64,000 nucleotides of DNA from Begonia masoniana (taxonomy: Eukaryota; Streptophyta; Magnoliopsida; Cucurbitales; Begoniaceae): positions 15,221,143 through 15,285,142 of the forward strand of contig CM039502.1 in NCBI GenBank assembly GCA_022432975.1, given 5' to 3'. Under the pieces are notes generated by a model. It had not been told where the DNA came from and did not search any database. It saw nothing but the letters and a program-made list of their open reading frames with translations. This document shows positions 33,066-45,761 of the stretch, in pieces (position 1 is the stretch's first letter; each line of letters starts with the position of its first letter). The position numbers and the translations under genes were made by a program.

Positions 33066-33763
33066 GGAAGAGCTGCGGACAGGCGACGGCCGAGGAGAGA
33101 GAGAATACACAGAAGGTAGGGAAATGGTCGGAAGCGAGACGATCTCTTCCCAATCCCTCGCTGCCAAATGACCTCGACTTTAGGGAGACGGAGTCACCGG
33201 CCCTATTTATAGCAGACAAAGAGTAGAAAATGACCCCGTCCTTTACGGAAATTACGAAAGTAGCACACTGCACAGAAGGTAAAAGATTGTTCATTCGAAT
33301 CAATATTGTATTTACCTCCATGTCCCATGAGTGGCATATTCGTGATAGCGTTGAAAAAGAACGGCATTTCCTTTGTAGAAAGTCGCAATAGGAGACCAGA
33401 CCAGCTCTCTCATTAGCATTTAGCATATTCTCTTGAGAGAATCATCATTCATTTAACTGCTATTAATGACACATTCACTTAATCAAAAAAATTAAACTTT
33501 GTTTTAAATTTATCCTATCTCCCCTTTGTATTTTCGCATCGAAAAGAAAGACCCAATTCATCGATTACAAGTTGTTCGACTTTGACAATCCTTTAAACTC
33601 GTTGATCCAATAGGACAATGCGTATCCAGCCAGCTTTGACTGCACTCAGTTCGTGAATTGCACGGGTTTCATATGACATTGACACAAATGGTGCTCCGTT
33701 TTTGATAGAACGAATGGCCTCTGGCTTCTTCCCGCTTAATATCGCGCAATTTGTTATGCCTTA
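33066..33763. other. Intergenic: promoter side of the phosphate carrier, 3' side of the PPR gene
   Basis: Contains the 5' leader of the carrier gene (roughly 33066-33200) and the 3' flank of the PPR gene. No further gene is seen. Core promoter elements could not be fixed. Confidence 0.45.
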
Positions 33764-35843
33764 TTACCAATAATCTCCACACGAGCACAACCCGTTCTTA
33801 AAATGGTGAAATCGCTTCGAATCTCTAACCACGAATTCTCGATTAACAGCTCTAGATACCAATTTAATGAAAGTATGGCAGTCACCACAGACCCTAAGAT
33901 TCTTGGTGACTTGGACAGTCGATCCAGGAATAGAATTCATAACTCCAAAAGCAACGGCAAGCTTCTCGCTATGAACTCGTAGGTTCATTTCCTTTTCTTC
34001 GTCATCGACATCGTGAAGAACGGAAGTCATGTTGGGAACGTACCCAATCTTTTGAAGCTCCAAAGTTAGTTCTTCCAAAAACTCGTAAATATTGTCGTTT
34101 TGAGGATGTTCTTTGTCGCCGACCAAGAACAAATGAACTTTGCCTCTCAACTCGACTAAACTGAATCCCGGTGGTTTAGCCAGTTCCCGGTTCTTCATAA
34201 TCACTCTCATCCTTTCAACGTCTTGCCATCTTCCGGCATCTGCGTAGAGGTTCGAGAGCAACACATAGTACCCACAATTATTCGGATCCAGCTCGAACAA
34301 GTTTTCGGCAGCAATTTCTGCAAGCTCGACATTCTTGTGAATTCGACAAGCTGCGAGAAGACTTCCCCAGATGACGAAATCTGGCTTCATCTTCATTTCT
34401 TTAATCAAATTATAAGCTTTGTTTAGATATCCTGCACGGCCAAAGAGATCGATCATGCAGCCATAGTGCTCGACTCCGGGCTCTACACCATATTCACAGT
34501 TCATTGCATTGAACCAGTGCCACCCCTCTTCGACCAATCCGGCATGGCTGCAAGCAGCAAGAACCGATATAAAAGTAATGTAGTTTGGCTCGATTCCAGC
34601 CGTTACCATGCTGTAGAATGTCTCCAGAGCTTCACCGGAACAGCCATGCATGCCGTAACCAGCAACCATGGCCGTCCACGATCTGACATTCGGGTTTTTC
34701 ATTCGATCAAATGCTTTCCTTGCCATTTGAACTCTCCCACATTTGCAATACATGTCGATAATGGAGGTCCCCAGATGAATATTCTCCTCCAATTCCATCT
34801 TTATCACCTATAAGTGAAGAAAGGGGATCGAATAGGAACAGTCCATCACAGCATGCTTAGTACTGAAAAAAATCATCAAAAATTGTTTAGGAAACTTAAT
34901 TACCTGATTATGAATACACTTCCCGAGCCGTAACTCACCGGAATGTGTGCATGCCAACAAGACGGCGGATAATGTCACTGCATTGTAGCAAACGCCATTG
35001 CCGAAATTGTTTACCATTAAGGAGAAAACTTCGAAAGCCTCTGTCGACAATCCATTTTGCGCGCAAACTGCAATCATTGAATTCCAAGAAACCACATCTT
35101 TTTCTTCTATTCCGTCGAACACCTTCTTTGATACGTCCAGCTCGCCCAATTTTGCATATGCATCCAGCAAAGTATTTTTAGTTCCGAGATTTTCTTCGAA
35201 GCCTCTTTTTATCACATATCCATGAATTCCTTCTGTGAGTCCCTTCTCGGATAAGCGAGAACAAGCCGACAGCACCGAAACCATTGCAACTGGATCAATG
35301 GAGACCTCACCATCGCCCTCCTCACTATCCTCGACTAACAACTCCTTAAAAATCAGTATTGCCTCGTGGGGGCAATCATTTTGGACATACCCAGTGATCA
35401 TCGACGTCCAGGACACAATATTTCTCAGAGGAATTTCGTCGAACAATGCTCGTGCATCACTGAGTTCACCGCATTTTGAGTACATATCAATGAGCGCGGA
35501 TGAGACAAAGAGGTCGGTTTCAAAGCCAAATATCAAAGCCAGCTGGTGGGTCTGCTTTCCTGCATTAAGATCAGCCAAAGCAGAGCATGATTTGATGGTG
35601 CAAGGAAACGTGGAGCGGTTGGGTCTGAGGGCCAGCTTACGGGTAGCCGAGAAAGCTCGAAGAGCTTCAACCGAGTCGCCGCCGCGAGCCAAGTCGGCAA
35701 TGACGGAGTTCCAAGAGAAAATGTCAGGTTTTATCGAAGTATTTGTTGAACCATGTCGTCAAGTTAGATTTGGTGGAGTATAAATCCCTACAGATTTTCA
35801 GGTAAGGCGTGGATTCAATCGATCTAGAAACGGAAATGCCCAT
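33764..35843 (-). CDS. DYW-class pentatricopeptide repeat protein, with one frameshift near the N-terminus
   Basis: Exon 1 runs 35843-34904 and exon 2 runs 34807-33764, separated by a 96-bp intron with GT and AG ends (HNQ joined to VIKMELEEN). The protein has a series of PPR motifs ([61 protein letters not shown]), then E motifs, then a DYW domain with [15 protein letters not shown] and terminal CSCGDYW. The deaminase-type HSE and CxxC zinc ligands are present, so it could edit C to U in an organelle transcript. The order and wording resemble Arabidopsis At3g26782. From the ATG at 35843 the frame gives [11 protein letters not shown] to FNKYFDKT and then stops. A shift by one base in the CC run at about 35725-35728 restores [16 protein letters not shown]. 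Length would be near 660 residues if continuous. The shift may be a sequencing error. Confidence 0.88.
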
Positions 35844-36987
35844 CCATTCACCGTCGTCTCTTATAGGTTCTGGATATTGCTTCTACGCTTAGTCTGCGCC
35901 ATTTTCGCAGTGGAATGGAAGCTTAAGCCCTCGTCTTCTCTCTTCTCTTTCCCTTCACGTTGAAGAATCAAACAGCATCAATTATTCAGAAAAGAGCATA
36001 TTACAGTGGGCTAAAAAAGTAGGAAAGTTATCGGAAAATGGAATGGAAAGCAGAAAGCTATGTTCTAAGAAAATGGTACTCGTTTAACAGGACTTTCGAT
36101 GTGGTTATGTTCGAATGAATCGGTTGAATTTCGGCATTATGATTGTTTTCGCATACATCTGACGGTGAAAAGTCAAACTCATCAATGATCCATTTTGTTA
36201 AAAGCCCAGAAATCAGACACCCAGACCAAAGATAGTGACGCCATGGTGAAGCTTAAACGATCACTAGAGAGAATGAGAAGAAACAACCAGAAGAGAATGT
36301 CTGGTTTTTTTTTGAAGATGGTGATGGATCGAGATCTGTAATTTGTTGTCCAAGCTCGATCCAAATCTTTCAATTACAAAGCTGGTTAATGTCGATCAGG
36401 CTCAATGCTTCCCTGGATCATACTTTTTCATTTTAAAAAATAATACAAAAATTGTACTCAAAGAACTTTGATTTGGGATTCCATCTCCATCCTCTCTGAA
36501 CACGAAACAGAGCAGTAGCCATCATGCTCCATTTGATAAGCTCTCCATCGCTTCTGCATCTTACAAACAAATATCCCCGCAGAAGAAAATTGTCATTAAA
36601 AACCAAAAATAGTATTTTTGACACAAACAAAGATTCTTCAGAGTGTTGAGAACAGATTATGAAGAATAATCTTCTCCAAGACACACCAGTCCCATCCTCC
36701 ATGTGCCTGAATCTCAAGGCAGACAAGTCCGTTCCATTATAATTAAGAACAGGATAAATCTATTTCAGGACAGCAAGGAAGAACATTAAATCTGTGCTGT
36801 AGAACCTATGGTAAATGCTACAAATTAAAAGAATCACATGATACAACAATTAGTAAGAATCACCTGATACAACAATTAGTTCAAGAATGGGGCTGAATCT
36901 GATGAAATAAATAATGTCCAACCCATGAGGCACAAGATACGAGTTTAATCCTAAGATCTTCATGAATTCCAAAATTTCGAGCAATAA
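35844..36987. other. Intergenic region, possible remnants of exons on the minus strand
   Basis: The upstream part is the PPR promoter side. A minus-strand open stretch at 36726-36433 (ALRFRHMEDGTGVSW and later KWSMMATALFRVQRGWRW) is not recognised and may be chance. A plus-strand ORF at about 36243 (33 codons, basic) is also unsupported. Nothing here can be called a gene. Confidence 0.3.
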
Positions 36988-37232
36988 TTAAACTTTCGTT
37001 AGAGCAGCCGGAGGTGTGCTGTCTCGTTCAAACGTTTTATCTGCCAACCCATTTTTAACGAATGCTGTAAAACTGTCACAGATGAATCTTCGATGACACA
37101 CTTGTGCATCGATAGAGGGCTGCATCCAGGCATTTAATGGGTACTGAATGTGTAAAAACCCCAGTGCAAGGGAAGATACCCGAGGCCGAGCTTCTTCCAC
37201 TCGTATCCTGAGGAGAATTCTCAGCTTCAACT
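36988..37232 (-). CDS. Partial 3' exon of an unidentified gene, truncated by the assembly gap
   Basis: A minus-strand frame is open from the gap edge to a TAA at 36988, about 80 codons, with natural-looking composition (LALGFLHIQYPLNAWM, VCHRRFICDSFTAFVKNG, TFERDSTPPAALTKV). I do not recognise the protein. It could be the last exon of a host gene whose upstream exons lie in the gap or beyond the retrotransposon to the right (50424 onward). Chance openness cannot be excluded. Confidence 0.35.
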
Positions 37233-37332
37233 NNNNNNNNNNNNNNNNNNNNNNNNNNNNNNNNNNNNNNNNNNNNNNNNNNNNNNNNNNNNNNNNNNNN
37301 NNNNNNNNNNNNNNNNNNNNNNNNNNNNNNNN
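37233..37332. other. Assembly gap, 100 N
   Basis: Exactly 100 undetermined bases, the usual placeholder for a gap of unknown size. By comparison with the other LTR (45769-46462), about 695 bp of the 3' LTR of the adjoining element should lie inside it, plus the target-site duplication. Confidence 0.95.
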
Positions 37333-38540
37333 CTTTGAGGACGAAAAAAATTTTATACTTTAAATATACTTAACCAAAAATAAAATAAATATCTACCTCG
37401 AGTGAACTTACAACAAGTCAGAACTCAATATATCCGCTGGTTCGGATTTCAAGAGTCAAAATATTCATTTAATAGGTGGGTACCTATCCAAAATAAAATT
37501 GAAAAAATTTGGGTTAAAATTTGTATCGTAAATTCCCAACTTCTTTTCTTTAAAGAGATCCATTTATGTTCTGCCGAAATATAGTCTAATTTCGGTCCAA
37601 AGAAAGTTAGATAGCGGTCCAGCTAGAGTCCAAATTTACATTCATGCCAGAATTCTTTATAAAAACTCTCATTCACTAGTATTTCTGCTATTTTAGAATA
37701 ACAAATGGTTTTTCTAAAAACCCAGGTTTTATCCTTTAATTTCAACCAATATTTACAGATAATAAAGCTATAACCTTATACTCAACTGAACAAAAAATAT
37801 CATATCAGTGAGGAAACGAAGACTTTAAGGTTGAGTTTTATACCTTCATAATATTGAGATTTTTACATCTAAAAACCAATGATATGCAAGAAATTGAAAG
37901 ATTTAAGAGTGTGAGAGTTATACCTCTGAAGACCAATACAAACAGTATGATCGGCTCTACCACTACAGAGAGTTTAACACCAAAGATTTCAAAGTATCTC
38001 TCTTCCAAAATCCACGTAGACAGCACCAATAATCAACTAGATTTGGAAACAGAAGTTTTCAAATCGTTTCTTAGCAAGACCAACAAGATTCAAACTACAA
38101 TACCCATTTCTTTAAACAAGAAAAGAACCGAAGACGCTACTGAAATGGAGAAAGGTTGCTGCACCAAAGGAATAAGCTGGCGGAACAAGCTTGTGATACA
38201 CACTGTTTTGGTTTTGGCTCTTTGAGTTACTAGTTGATGAATCTCAAAAATATACACAAAAGAGAGAGATAAAACTATGGCGGAGAGGAAACTTAGCATG
38301 AGGATTTAATAGGGAGAGAGAGAGAGAGAGGCAGAGACAAGAGACAGAAAGCAAGGGTTTCAGACGCAAGAGAAAAGAAAAAAAATGAAAACAAACAAAA
38401 GCTTCTGTAGAGGAGAGTTTATGGAGAGGGTGAGGAGACAGGAGAACAAAGAGGGAGTTGAGTGATTAATGAGGGAAGAAAACTTTTCCAAAACATTCAC
38501 TTTGACGCAATGCCCCCCATTTAAGATGGTGGGTCTCACA
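37333..38540 (-). repeat. 3' LTR of the Tekay-like element (incomplete at the gap)
   Basis: It matches 46463-47456, 49138-49281 and 50364-50423 on the other side. The outer plus-strand end is GGGTCTCACA (38531-38540). On the minus strand this is TGTGAGACCC, preceded by a purine tract (AAATGAGGGAGAA). A 123-codon ORF (37854-38225, plus strand) is preserved in both LTRs. Confidence 0.85.
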
Positions 38541-40581
38541 TTCTCCCTCATTTAATGAAATTTTGTCCTCGAAATTTGGATCAACTGTGAACACATAGGT
38601 AAACAAATGAGGATACTTTATTCTCATTTCTGATTCGAGTTCCCAAGTGGCTTCTCTTTCACTGTGATTCTTCCATGGCACTCTCACCAAAGGTACCTCA
38701 CTGCGATGTAGAACTTTGATATCTCGGCTTAAAATTCTCTCAGGTTTTTCCTCGTACGAGACATTTTTCTAGATAGGTATCATAGTCAAGAATACGACAT
38801 GTGACGGGTCAGAGATGTATTTCCTCAACATAGAAACATGGAAGACATTATGAACATAATTCAACTGTATTGGTAAGTTTAAACGGTAAGCCACAGGACC
38901 AACTCATTCTATGATTTGAAATGGGTCAATATATCTGGGAGCCAATTTTCCCTTAACACCAAAACGAGTTACACCACGACTAGGTCTTACTTTCAAAAAT
39001 ACAAAGTCCTCTACTTCAAACTCAACTTCTCTTCTTAAAAGATCAGCATAACTTTTCTGACGGCTTTGAACTGTTTTCAACCTTTCTTTAATTATTTGAA
39101 CTTTCTCGGTTGTCTCTCGAATCATATCGGGTCCGAGAGTAACACGTTCCTCGGTCTCAGCCCAACATAAAGGCGATCTACAAGGTCTTCCATATAAGGC
39201 TTCATAAAGCGATATACCAATACTGACTTGGTAACTATTGTTGTAGATAAACTCTACCAAAGGCAAATGGTTTATCCAACTATCACCAAAATCAGAATAC
39301 ACGATCTCAGCATGTCCTCAAGAATTTGGATAGTACGTTCAGACTGACCATCTGTTTGAGGATGATATGTTGTACTCAAATTTATCTCGGTGCCCAAAGC
39401 TCTTTGAAGTGCTCTCCAAAACTTTGATGTGAACCTTGGGTCTCTATCATATACTATACTCGAGGGAACACCATGTAAACGAACAATGTTTTCGACATAT
39501 AACTTACTTAACTTAGTCAAGGAAAAGTCCATTTTGACTGGAATAAAATGGGCCGACTTTGTCAATCTATCTACAATCACCCACACAGCATCAAATTTTT
39601 GTATTGTCATTGGTAATCCTATTACAAAATCCATGGTGATCCTATCCCACTTCCACTCAGGAATAGGTAAGGGTTGCAATAACCCTGCTGGTCTCTGGTG
39701 CTCAGCCTTAACATGTTGACAAGTCAAACATCGGGAAACATATTCTGCTACCTCTCGTTTCATTCCAATCCACCAATATTGACACTTCAAGTCATGATAC
39801 ATCTTAGTGCTACCTGGGTGGATAGCAAATCTGGACTTATGTGCTTCTGCTAAAACGACTTATCTCAATTCCAAATCTTTAGGCACCACAACTCGCCCAT
39901 TGAAATACAAAAACCCATCAGGGCTAATTTCCCAGCCGTCAATTTGTTCACCTGATTGAATCTTTTCAAGTCTTTCTTTTAATTCATCGTCACATTTCTG
40001 CATGTCTTTAACACGATGAAAGAGTGTGGGGGTAGCAACCAATTAAATACTCGAACTGTTTGATTATTTTCCTGGTAATGTAGTTCATAATCTTCTATAG
40101 TAATACACCTCTTCCAATCTTCTAACAAAATACTAGAAAGAGATCCTTTAGGGTAATGACTCAAGGTATCAGCTACCACATTAGTCTTTTCAAGATGATA
40201 TTCTAATTTAAAATCATAATCACCCATATACTCCATCCATCGAGACTGCCGGAGATTTAGATCACGCTGCGTAAATAGATACTTTAAACTTTTATGGTCA
40301 GAAAATATTTCAAATTTAGCTCCATACAAATAACTTCGCCAAATTTTTAGAGCAAAAATAATAGCAGCTAGCTCTAAATCGTGTATAGAGTAATTCCGTT
40401 CATGTGTCTTTAACTGTCGAGATGCATATGCTATTACTTTATCTTGCTGCATTAAAACACATCACAATCCTATTCCAGAAGCATCTGTATATACTGCATA
40501 TGGTAAGTTTTCATCAGGTACTGCTAAAACTGGCGCAGTAATCAACCTCTGTTTAAGTTCATCAAAAGCCACGTGACATTT
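38541..40581 (-). pseudogene. RNase H, integrase and chromodomain-like part of the Tekay-like polyprotein
   Basis: Read from 40581 downward: VLAVPDENLPYAVYTDASG and [16 protein letters not shown] (RNase H), [20 protein letters not shown] and DTLSHYPKG. The integrase follows with a CLTCQHVKAEHQRPAG zinc site, WKWDRITMDFVIGLP, VWVIVDRLTKSAHFIP, YDRDPRFTSKFW and YHPQTDGQSERTIQ, giving D, D and E. After a shift near 39300 come WINHLPLVEFIYNN, ALYGRPCRSPLCW and a GKLAPRYIDPFQI segment. A chromodomain-like tail (VPLVRVPWKNHSEREATWE) lies at 38690-38620. Frameshifts and stops break it into several pieces. Confidence 0.87.
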
Positions 40582-43101
40582 TGTAACGACCCCATTAGGG
40601 CCGAGACTGATTCTTAATTTTCGTAAATCATTTACACTAAGTTTACTCTCTATATATTTTTTTTTAAACAGTACTCAAGGACAATGCCATATCTGACAAA
40701 ACTGAACCCTTCAAAAAAACTCGGCTCCCTCATAAGACTATCGACACAGTCAGTCACAGAGTCGATCGACATGACTCAGACATCGGTTCCATAACATGTT
40801 CGAGCAGAAGGAAAGTGCCCTCAGACCACTCGACTTCGTCGTTCGCGGGCTACATGGATTTGCAGACACCTACCGATAGGAACACATTCCCCGAACGTCA
40901 CGTGCACTCCGCGTGACTCAATAGACGTCGCCCAGTATAGGACATCATCCGATGGACACGAGCGTTTCACGTGACTCATGAACATCGCCCAGTGGAAGAC
41001 CTCTACCGATTACTAAACGACAAAGCATAATTACCCACATCATCCGATCACAAAACGACAAGACTTAATACTCACTTCTTCCGATAACGAAAACATCAAC
41101 ATCTACTGGTTGACATGTGAATTACACGTGGCATAATAATCATCATCCGATAGAAGACCTCTACCAGTGAATAAGAAATTCCTAGCATCTGCCGATCGTA
41201 ATAATCAGCATCTACCGATTGACATGTGCATCGCACGTGACATATAAACATCATCCGATAAAAGACCTCTATTGGTGAATAAGAAATTCCTAGCATTTGC
41301 CGATAGTAATAATCAGCATCTACCGATTGACATGTGCATCGCATGTGACATATAAGCATCATCCGATAGAAGACCTTTACCGGTGAATGAGAAATTCCTA
41401 GCATCTGCCGATAGTAATAATCAGCATCTACCGACGACAACATCTACGAAACGAGACATCCTGACTTTCACAGACTTCAACTTGAATAAAATAAGATTGC
41501 ACAGGTATAAATCATAGACTCATCCAGAATACGTGTAGCGGAAGACTTAAATAACACATAAATCATTCTATCTCCTCATGATCATTCTTAAATTTAGAAA
41601 TCCAGTCAGACAAATCTCAAATCCATCGTGTTAAGAAAATCCCTTCCTACTTAATTTCAGTATGTATAATTCTTAATAACATCAAATAGCAGAAACCACA
41701 AGTCATTCTCGTCTTTCCAGCCACAATATGTCACCCTGAGCTCCATCCAGCAACCAGTCTTAGACATCCTCACTGAATTTGGAATTCTCACCTGGTAGTT
41801 CTTCACCTACATTATAAGGTTTAAACTATAAGCCTAATGCTTAGTAAGGAGTGCAATGTCGACATGTATGCATGAATGCACAGTTGAAAAGAACACATTT
41901 ACATAATCATTTCTCATTATATTCTTGTTCATGTTCTTGTTCATCGTTTACATCACGTTCTTGTTCATCATTTACATCATGTGGATTAAGGGAGGATTTG
42001 TGCCGAAAAGGGGGTTGACAGTGAGAGTGTACATAGTCCCTTGCGGGCCGTATTCATGGTTCTCCTTTTGGACAGTGACATAAGCCAAACCGCCCCCAAC
42101 CCTCTCTTAATCCTTGTTACATAAGTTTCATGTTCATATCTTGATCGTGAAGGAAAACATGCACTTAAAACATTTTCATATGCTTGTAAAGGAAAACAAT
42201 CGTGAAGCATGAGTATGAGTACTCTCATTTCATCAAACTAAAAGGACAGCTCATTCATTCATCAAAAGATCATACTATCAACTCGAGTATCATAACCAAA
42301 CAGACAATAGCACAGATAACCTTTAAACATTATAGACATCATCTACCTAGTACCCTTGTGATGTAGGGCCTTAATGGTCGGGAATCTTATTCACTCACTT
42401 ACTTGGTTTCCCTTAGCAACTTGAGCACTTCACCTCAGATTTTTCTTCACCTAAAACATTTCACATTACAAAGTTAAAACAAAATCCTAAAAGTTCTAAC
42501 CAAAAGTCATTCTAGAATCTATCGTACATGTATTTCTAAGTTCTTTAGTTAAGCACCTTATGTGCGTAGATCAAGTTTCCAGAACCTAAAATGCCCAGAT
42601 TCAACCTAGTAACTAAACACAGTCGGTTATCTTAATGTCCAGAATCGAATCGAAAATGTCATTACTAAACGCAGATTATAAATGTTACTACAATAACTCT
42701 GCCATTGAAGAATCTGAAACTTCAAGTTCTAGCTGAAAACAGAGCTCTAAGTAACTAACCAGCAGCTACATTGTCTAAGTCTTACCTAGAGCGTGGATTG
42801 TCGGGGTGGAGAATGAAGAATCGGTCTCCGACGAAGGAGTCACTGGCAAAGAGAAGGAGAGCTCTGGAGGTTGAGAAATCGCAAAAGGAAAGTGTCGACT
42901 ACAGTGGGATTTTAGTGAGGTTTAAGGATTTTCATTTTCTATTTATATCGATTGAAATCCATATTATTTACAATTCTACCATCACACAAATAAAATCAAT
43001 TAAGCTTTGATATTTAAATTCGAAATTGTAAAGGTTAATAGTGGAGGTGACAGTTAAAGCTGTTAAGAAAAATACCTGGCCGAACATTGTCGGGTGTTAC
43101 A
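40582..43101 (+). mobile_element. Solo Ty3/gypsy-type LTR (2520 bp) with target-site duplication CATTT
   Basis: It runs from TGTAACGACCCC to GGGTGTTACA, and both flanks are CATTT (40577-40581 and 43102-43106). It interrupts the RT-RNase H reading of the surrounding element exactly between a LTERT-like stretch and KCHVAFDELKQRL. It shares sequence blocks with the inverted solo LTR at 9912-14357 (around 42350-42400). It holds no gag or pol. Confidence 0.92.
41090..41440 (+). repeat. 108-bp tandem repeat with three CCGAT motifs per unit
   Basis: About three copies of a 108-bp unit. Each contains CATCTACCGATTGACATG, CATCATCCGATA and TTGCCGATAGTAATAATCAG or close variants. The period is a multiple of three, which produces a repetitive ORF on the minus strand. 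Looser CCGAT motifs continue to the left, to about 40870. Confidence 0.85.
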
Positions 43102-43106
43102 CATTT

Positions 43107-44160
43107 ATTGTCCTAAATAAACTTTATGTCCTTTCTGTTAATTGTGTCAAGGGCATAGCAATAGAAGAAAAATTTTGAACGAATCGTCGATAATAACCAG
43201 CCAAACCTAAGAAACTCCGCACTTCAGTAACATTCTTAGGTGGTTTCCACTCTAACACTACTTCGACCTTAACGGGATCTACTGAGATACCATTCTGAGA
43301 AACGACATGGCCTAAGAACTTTACTTCTGTTATCCAAAAGTCACATTTTTCTCATTTTGCAAATAGCTGGTGCTCACGTAACGTCTGCAGGACAATTCTT
43401 AGATGTTCAATATGCTCCTCACGAGACTTAGAATATATTAAAATGTCGTCTATGAACACCACCACGAACTGATCAAGATAAGATCGAAGAACTCGATTCA
43501 TTAGATCCATAAAGGCTGCTGGTGCATTAGTTAATTCAAACGGAAGTACCAAAAACTCATAATGTCCATATCAAGTGCGAAAAGCTGTTTTGGGAATATC
43601 CTGTTCACGAATTTTTAATTGATGGTAGCCAGATCTCAAATCGATTTTTGAGAAATACTTTGATCCTCCGAGCTGGTCAAATAAATCATCAATTCTTAGT
43701 ATATGATATTTATTCTTGATCGTCACATGATTTAATTTTCGATAACCTATGCATAATCGAAGAGAACCATCTTGCTTCTTTGCGAATAAGACATGTGATC
43801 CCCACGGCGAAATACTATTCCGAATAAATCCTTTTGTAGCAAGCCATCTAACTGAGTTTTTAACTCATTGAACTCAGCAGGAGCCATGCGGTACGGAGCA
43901 GTTGAAATTGGTGCTGTGTTGGGTACCAAGTAGATATAGAACTCAATCTCCCAGTCGGGTGGTAACCTAGGTAAATCATCAGGAAAAATATCAGGGTATT
44001 CACAAACCACAGATCAATCAGAGTCACTTCCGACAATATCATGGTTGTCGCTAATAGCAAAAGCACTCCCATATAGCTCCAATCTCCTCCGACCTCTCAA
44101 ACAAGTTCGTAAAACAGAATTAACTGGAAACATACGGGCATTACATGGATGAACCAAAAC
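43107..44160 (-). pseudogene. Reverse transcriptase part of the Tekay-like polyprotein
   Basis: Visible motifs from high to low coordinate: [38 protein letters not shown], a [12 protein letters not shown] stretch, [21 protein letters not shown], the catalytic [10 protein letters not shown] (about 43470-43440), and a [12 protein letters not shown] block at about 43215. Stops and shifts occur between them. The solo LTR at 40582-43101 cuts it off from RNase H. Confidence 0.87.
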
Positions 44161-44172
44161 TTTTCCATCTCT

Positions 44173-45626
44173 TCAAGTAAGGGTTATTTTTCTCCGACTG
44201 CAATCAATTATTGCCTTATAAAGATTTAACCAATCCATACCCAGAATCACATCAAACTGATTCATAGGCATAAGTATCAGGTCAGCAGGTAATTCGTGCT
44301 TATTAATCATAACAGCCGTAGAACGAACAATTAGATTCATCTCATGTTTCTTGTTCATAGGAATACTCAAAATAAGAGGGCTATCAAGTTTTTTTATAGT
44401 TACGCCTAAAGCATGAACAGAAAATGTGGAAATAAATGAATGTGTTGCTCCAGTATCGAATAAGACGTGCAACATAGTATTAAATAAGGAAATCGTACCA
44501 TCAATGACACCCTGGCCAGATATAACAAGAGGCTCAGACCCTATAACTGCATAAGCTTGGCCAGTCACCTTCCCATTTCCTTTGTTGCCGCCTCCGAATC
44601 CACCCCTCAATGAACTAGGATTTGCACTAGTCATGTGATGTTGGTGCTGATAACGCTGGTCCTGACCATGAAATTCTCTGTTACCTCCAAAACTAGGTCT
44701 GCTAGGGATTGACTGGGAGGGTGCTGAATTAGTTTGAAGTCGTTGATGAGTAGGGCAATCCCTTCTCCAGTGTTCAGGTTGTCTACAAGAGTGACAAATA
44801 TATGATCCCGAACGTCCACTAGAATAAGGTGTAGTACCAGTGGATCCGCTAAAGTTACTTTGAGTCAGGCCTTCACGGTTCTTCCCCTTCTTAAAGTCTC
44901 TTTTTGTTATCTTGCCTCCCACAGGCTGATCACCTTTTTCTTTCCCTATGTATACGTCAAATTGCTCTTCCAAATCTGCCTCAACACGCTAAGCAGCAGC
45001 AACCACTTCAGAAAGAGAATTAAATGCAAAGCCAGACAAATTGAGTTTCTTGGATCTTAAATTCATTTGAAACTTCACCAGCATATCCACTGGGTACATG
45101 TTATTAATATATTGAGAGAACTCTATAAATTTGGCATAATATTCTAGTACGGTAAGATTTCCCTGTTCCAAGTTTTGATACGTCGTTATCATCTTCTGTC
45201 GATGTTCGGCATTGCAATAATTATCTCTGAAAAGGGTTTCGAACTGGGTCCAGGTCATATCCTCCATAGGGTAGTCCAACTTTAGAGATCTCCACCAAAC
45301 TTCGGCCATTTTCTCAAATTGATAGATTGCAAATCCAACCCAATATTCTGTTAGAGCTTTCAGAGCTATCAACTTTTAAGAATCACCCTTAACCAATTTT
45401 CGACAATTTGAGGGTCAGCTTCACCCACAAACACGGGTAAGTTCATCCGCTCCCACTGCATAAAGTAATTCATGCGGTGGTCTTCTACGTCTTGATGACC
45501 ACGTCCTTGAAATATATTATGAAGCGTGTCTCTCAAAGCAATAAGTGGATCAGTAGGGTGCGATTCAGCTGATTGCGCAGTAGATGCTGCAGGGGTACGG
45601 TTCCTAGGAACTCTTCTTCGAGGCAT
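44173..45626 (-). pseudogene. Gag and protease of the Tekay-like element
   Basis: The likely gag start is the ATG at 45626 (MPRRRVPRNRTPAAS). Frame breaks near 45370 and 44985 separate three open pieces. The retrotransposon gag core (WWRSLKLDYPMEDMTWTQFE, then FRDNYCNAEHRQK) is followed by a zinc knuckle CHSCRQPEHWRRDC. The aspartic protease has HVLFDTGATHSFIS and DVILGMDWL, with the catalytic DTG intact. Gag builds the particle, and the protease cleaves the polyprotein. Confidence 0.87.
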
Positions 45627-45749
45627 TTTCGTAAATCTGAAAAATAATTTAATTCTAAGGTTAAAATACGTCTTTTTACACAATAATAATTCTTGTATAT
45701 CATCACATCATCGATCCTACAAGTGTCACTTTTCAAGATGGGAACCTGG

Positions 45750-45761
45750 GCTCTGATACCA
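45750..45761 (-). promoter_or_regulatory. Primer binding site (initiator tRNA-Met) of the Tekay-like element
   Basis: The minus strand reads TGGTATCAGAGC seven bases inside the LTR border at 45769. Confidence 0.88.

Noticed and set aside
36243..36341. Basic plus-strand ORF of 33 codons
   Set aside because: Too short, no recognised family, and no supporting splice or promoter context.
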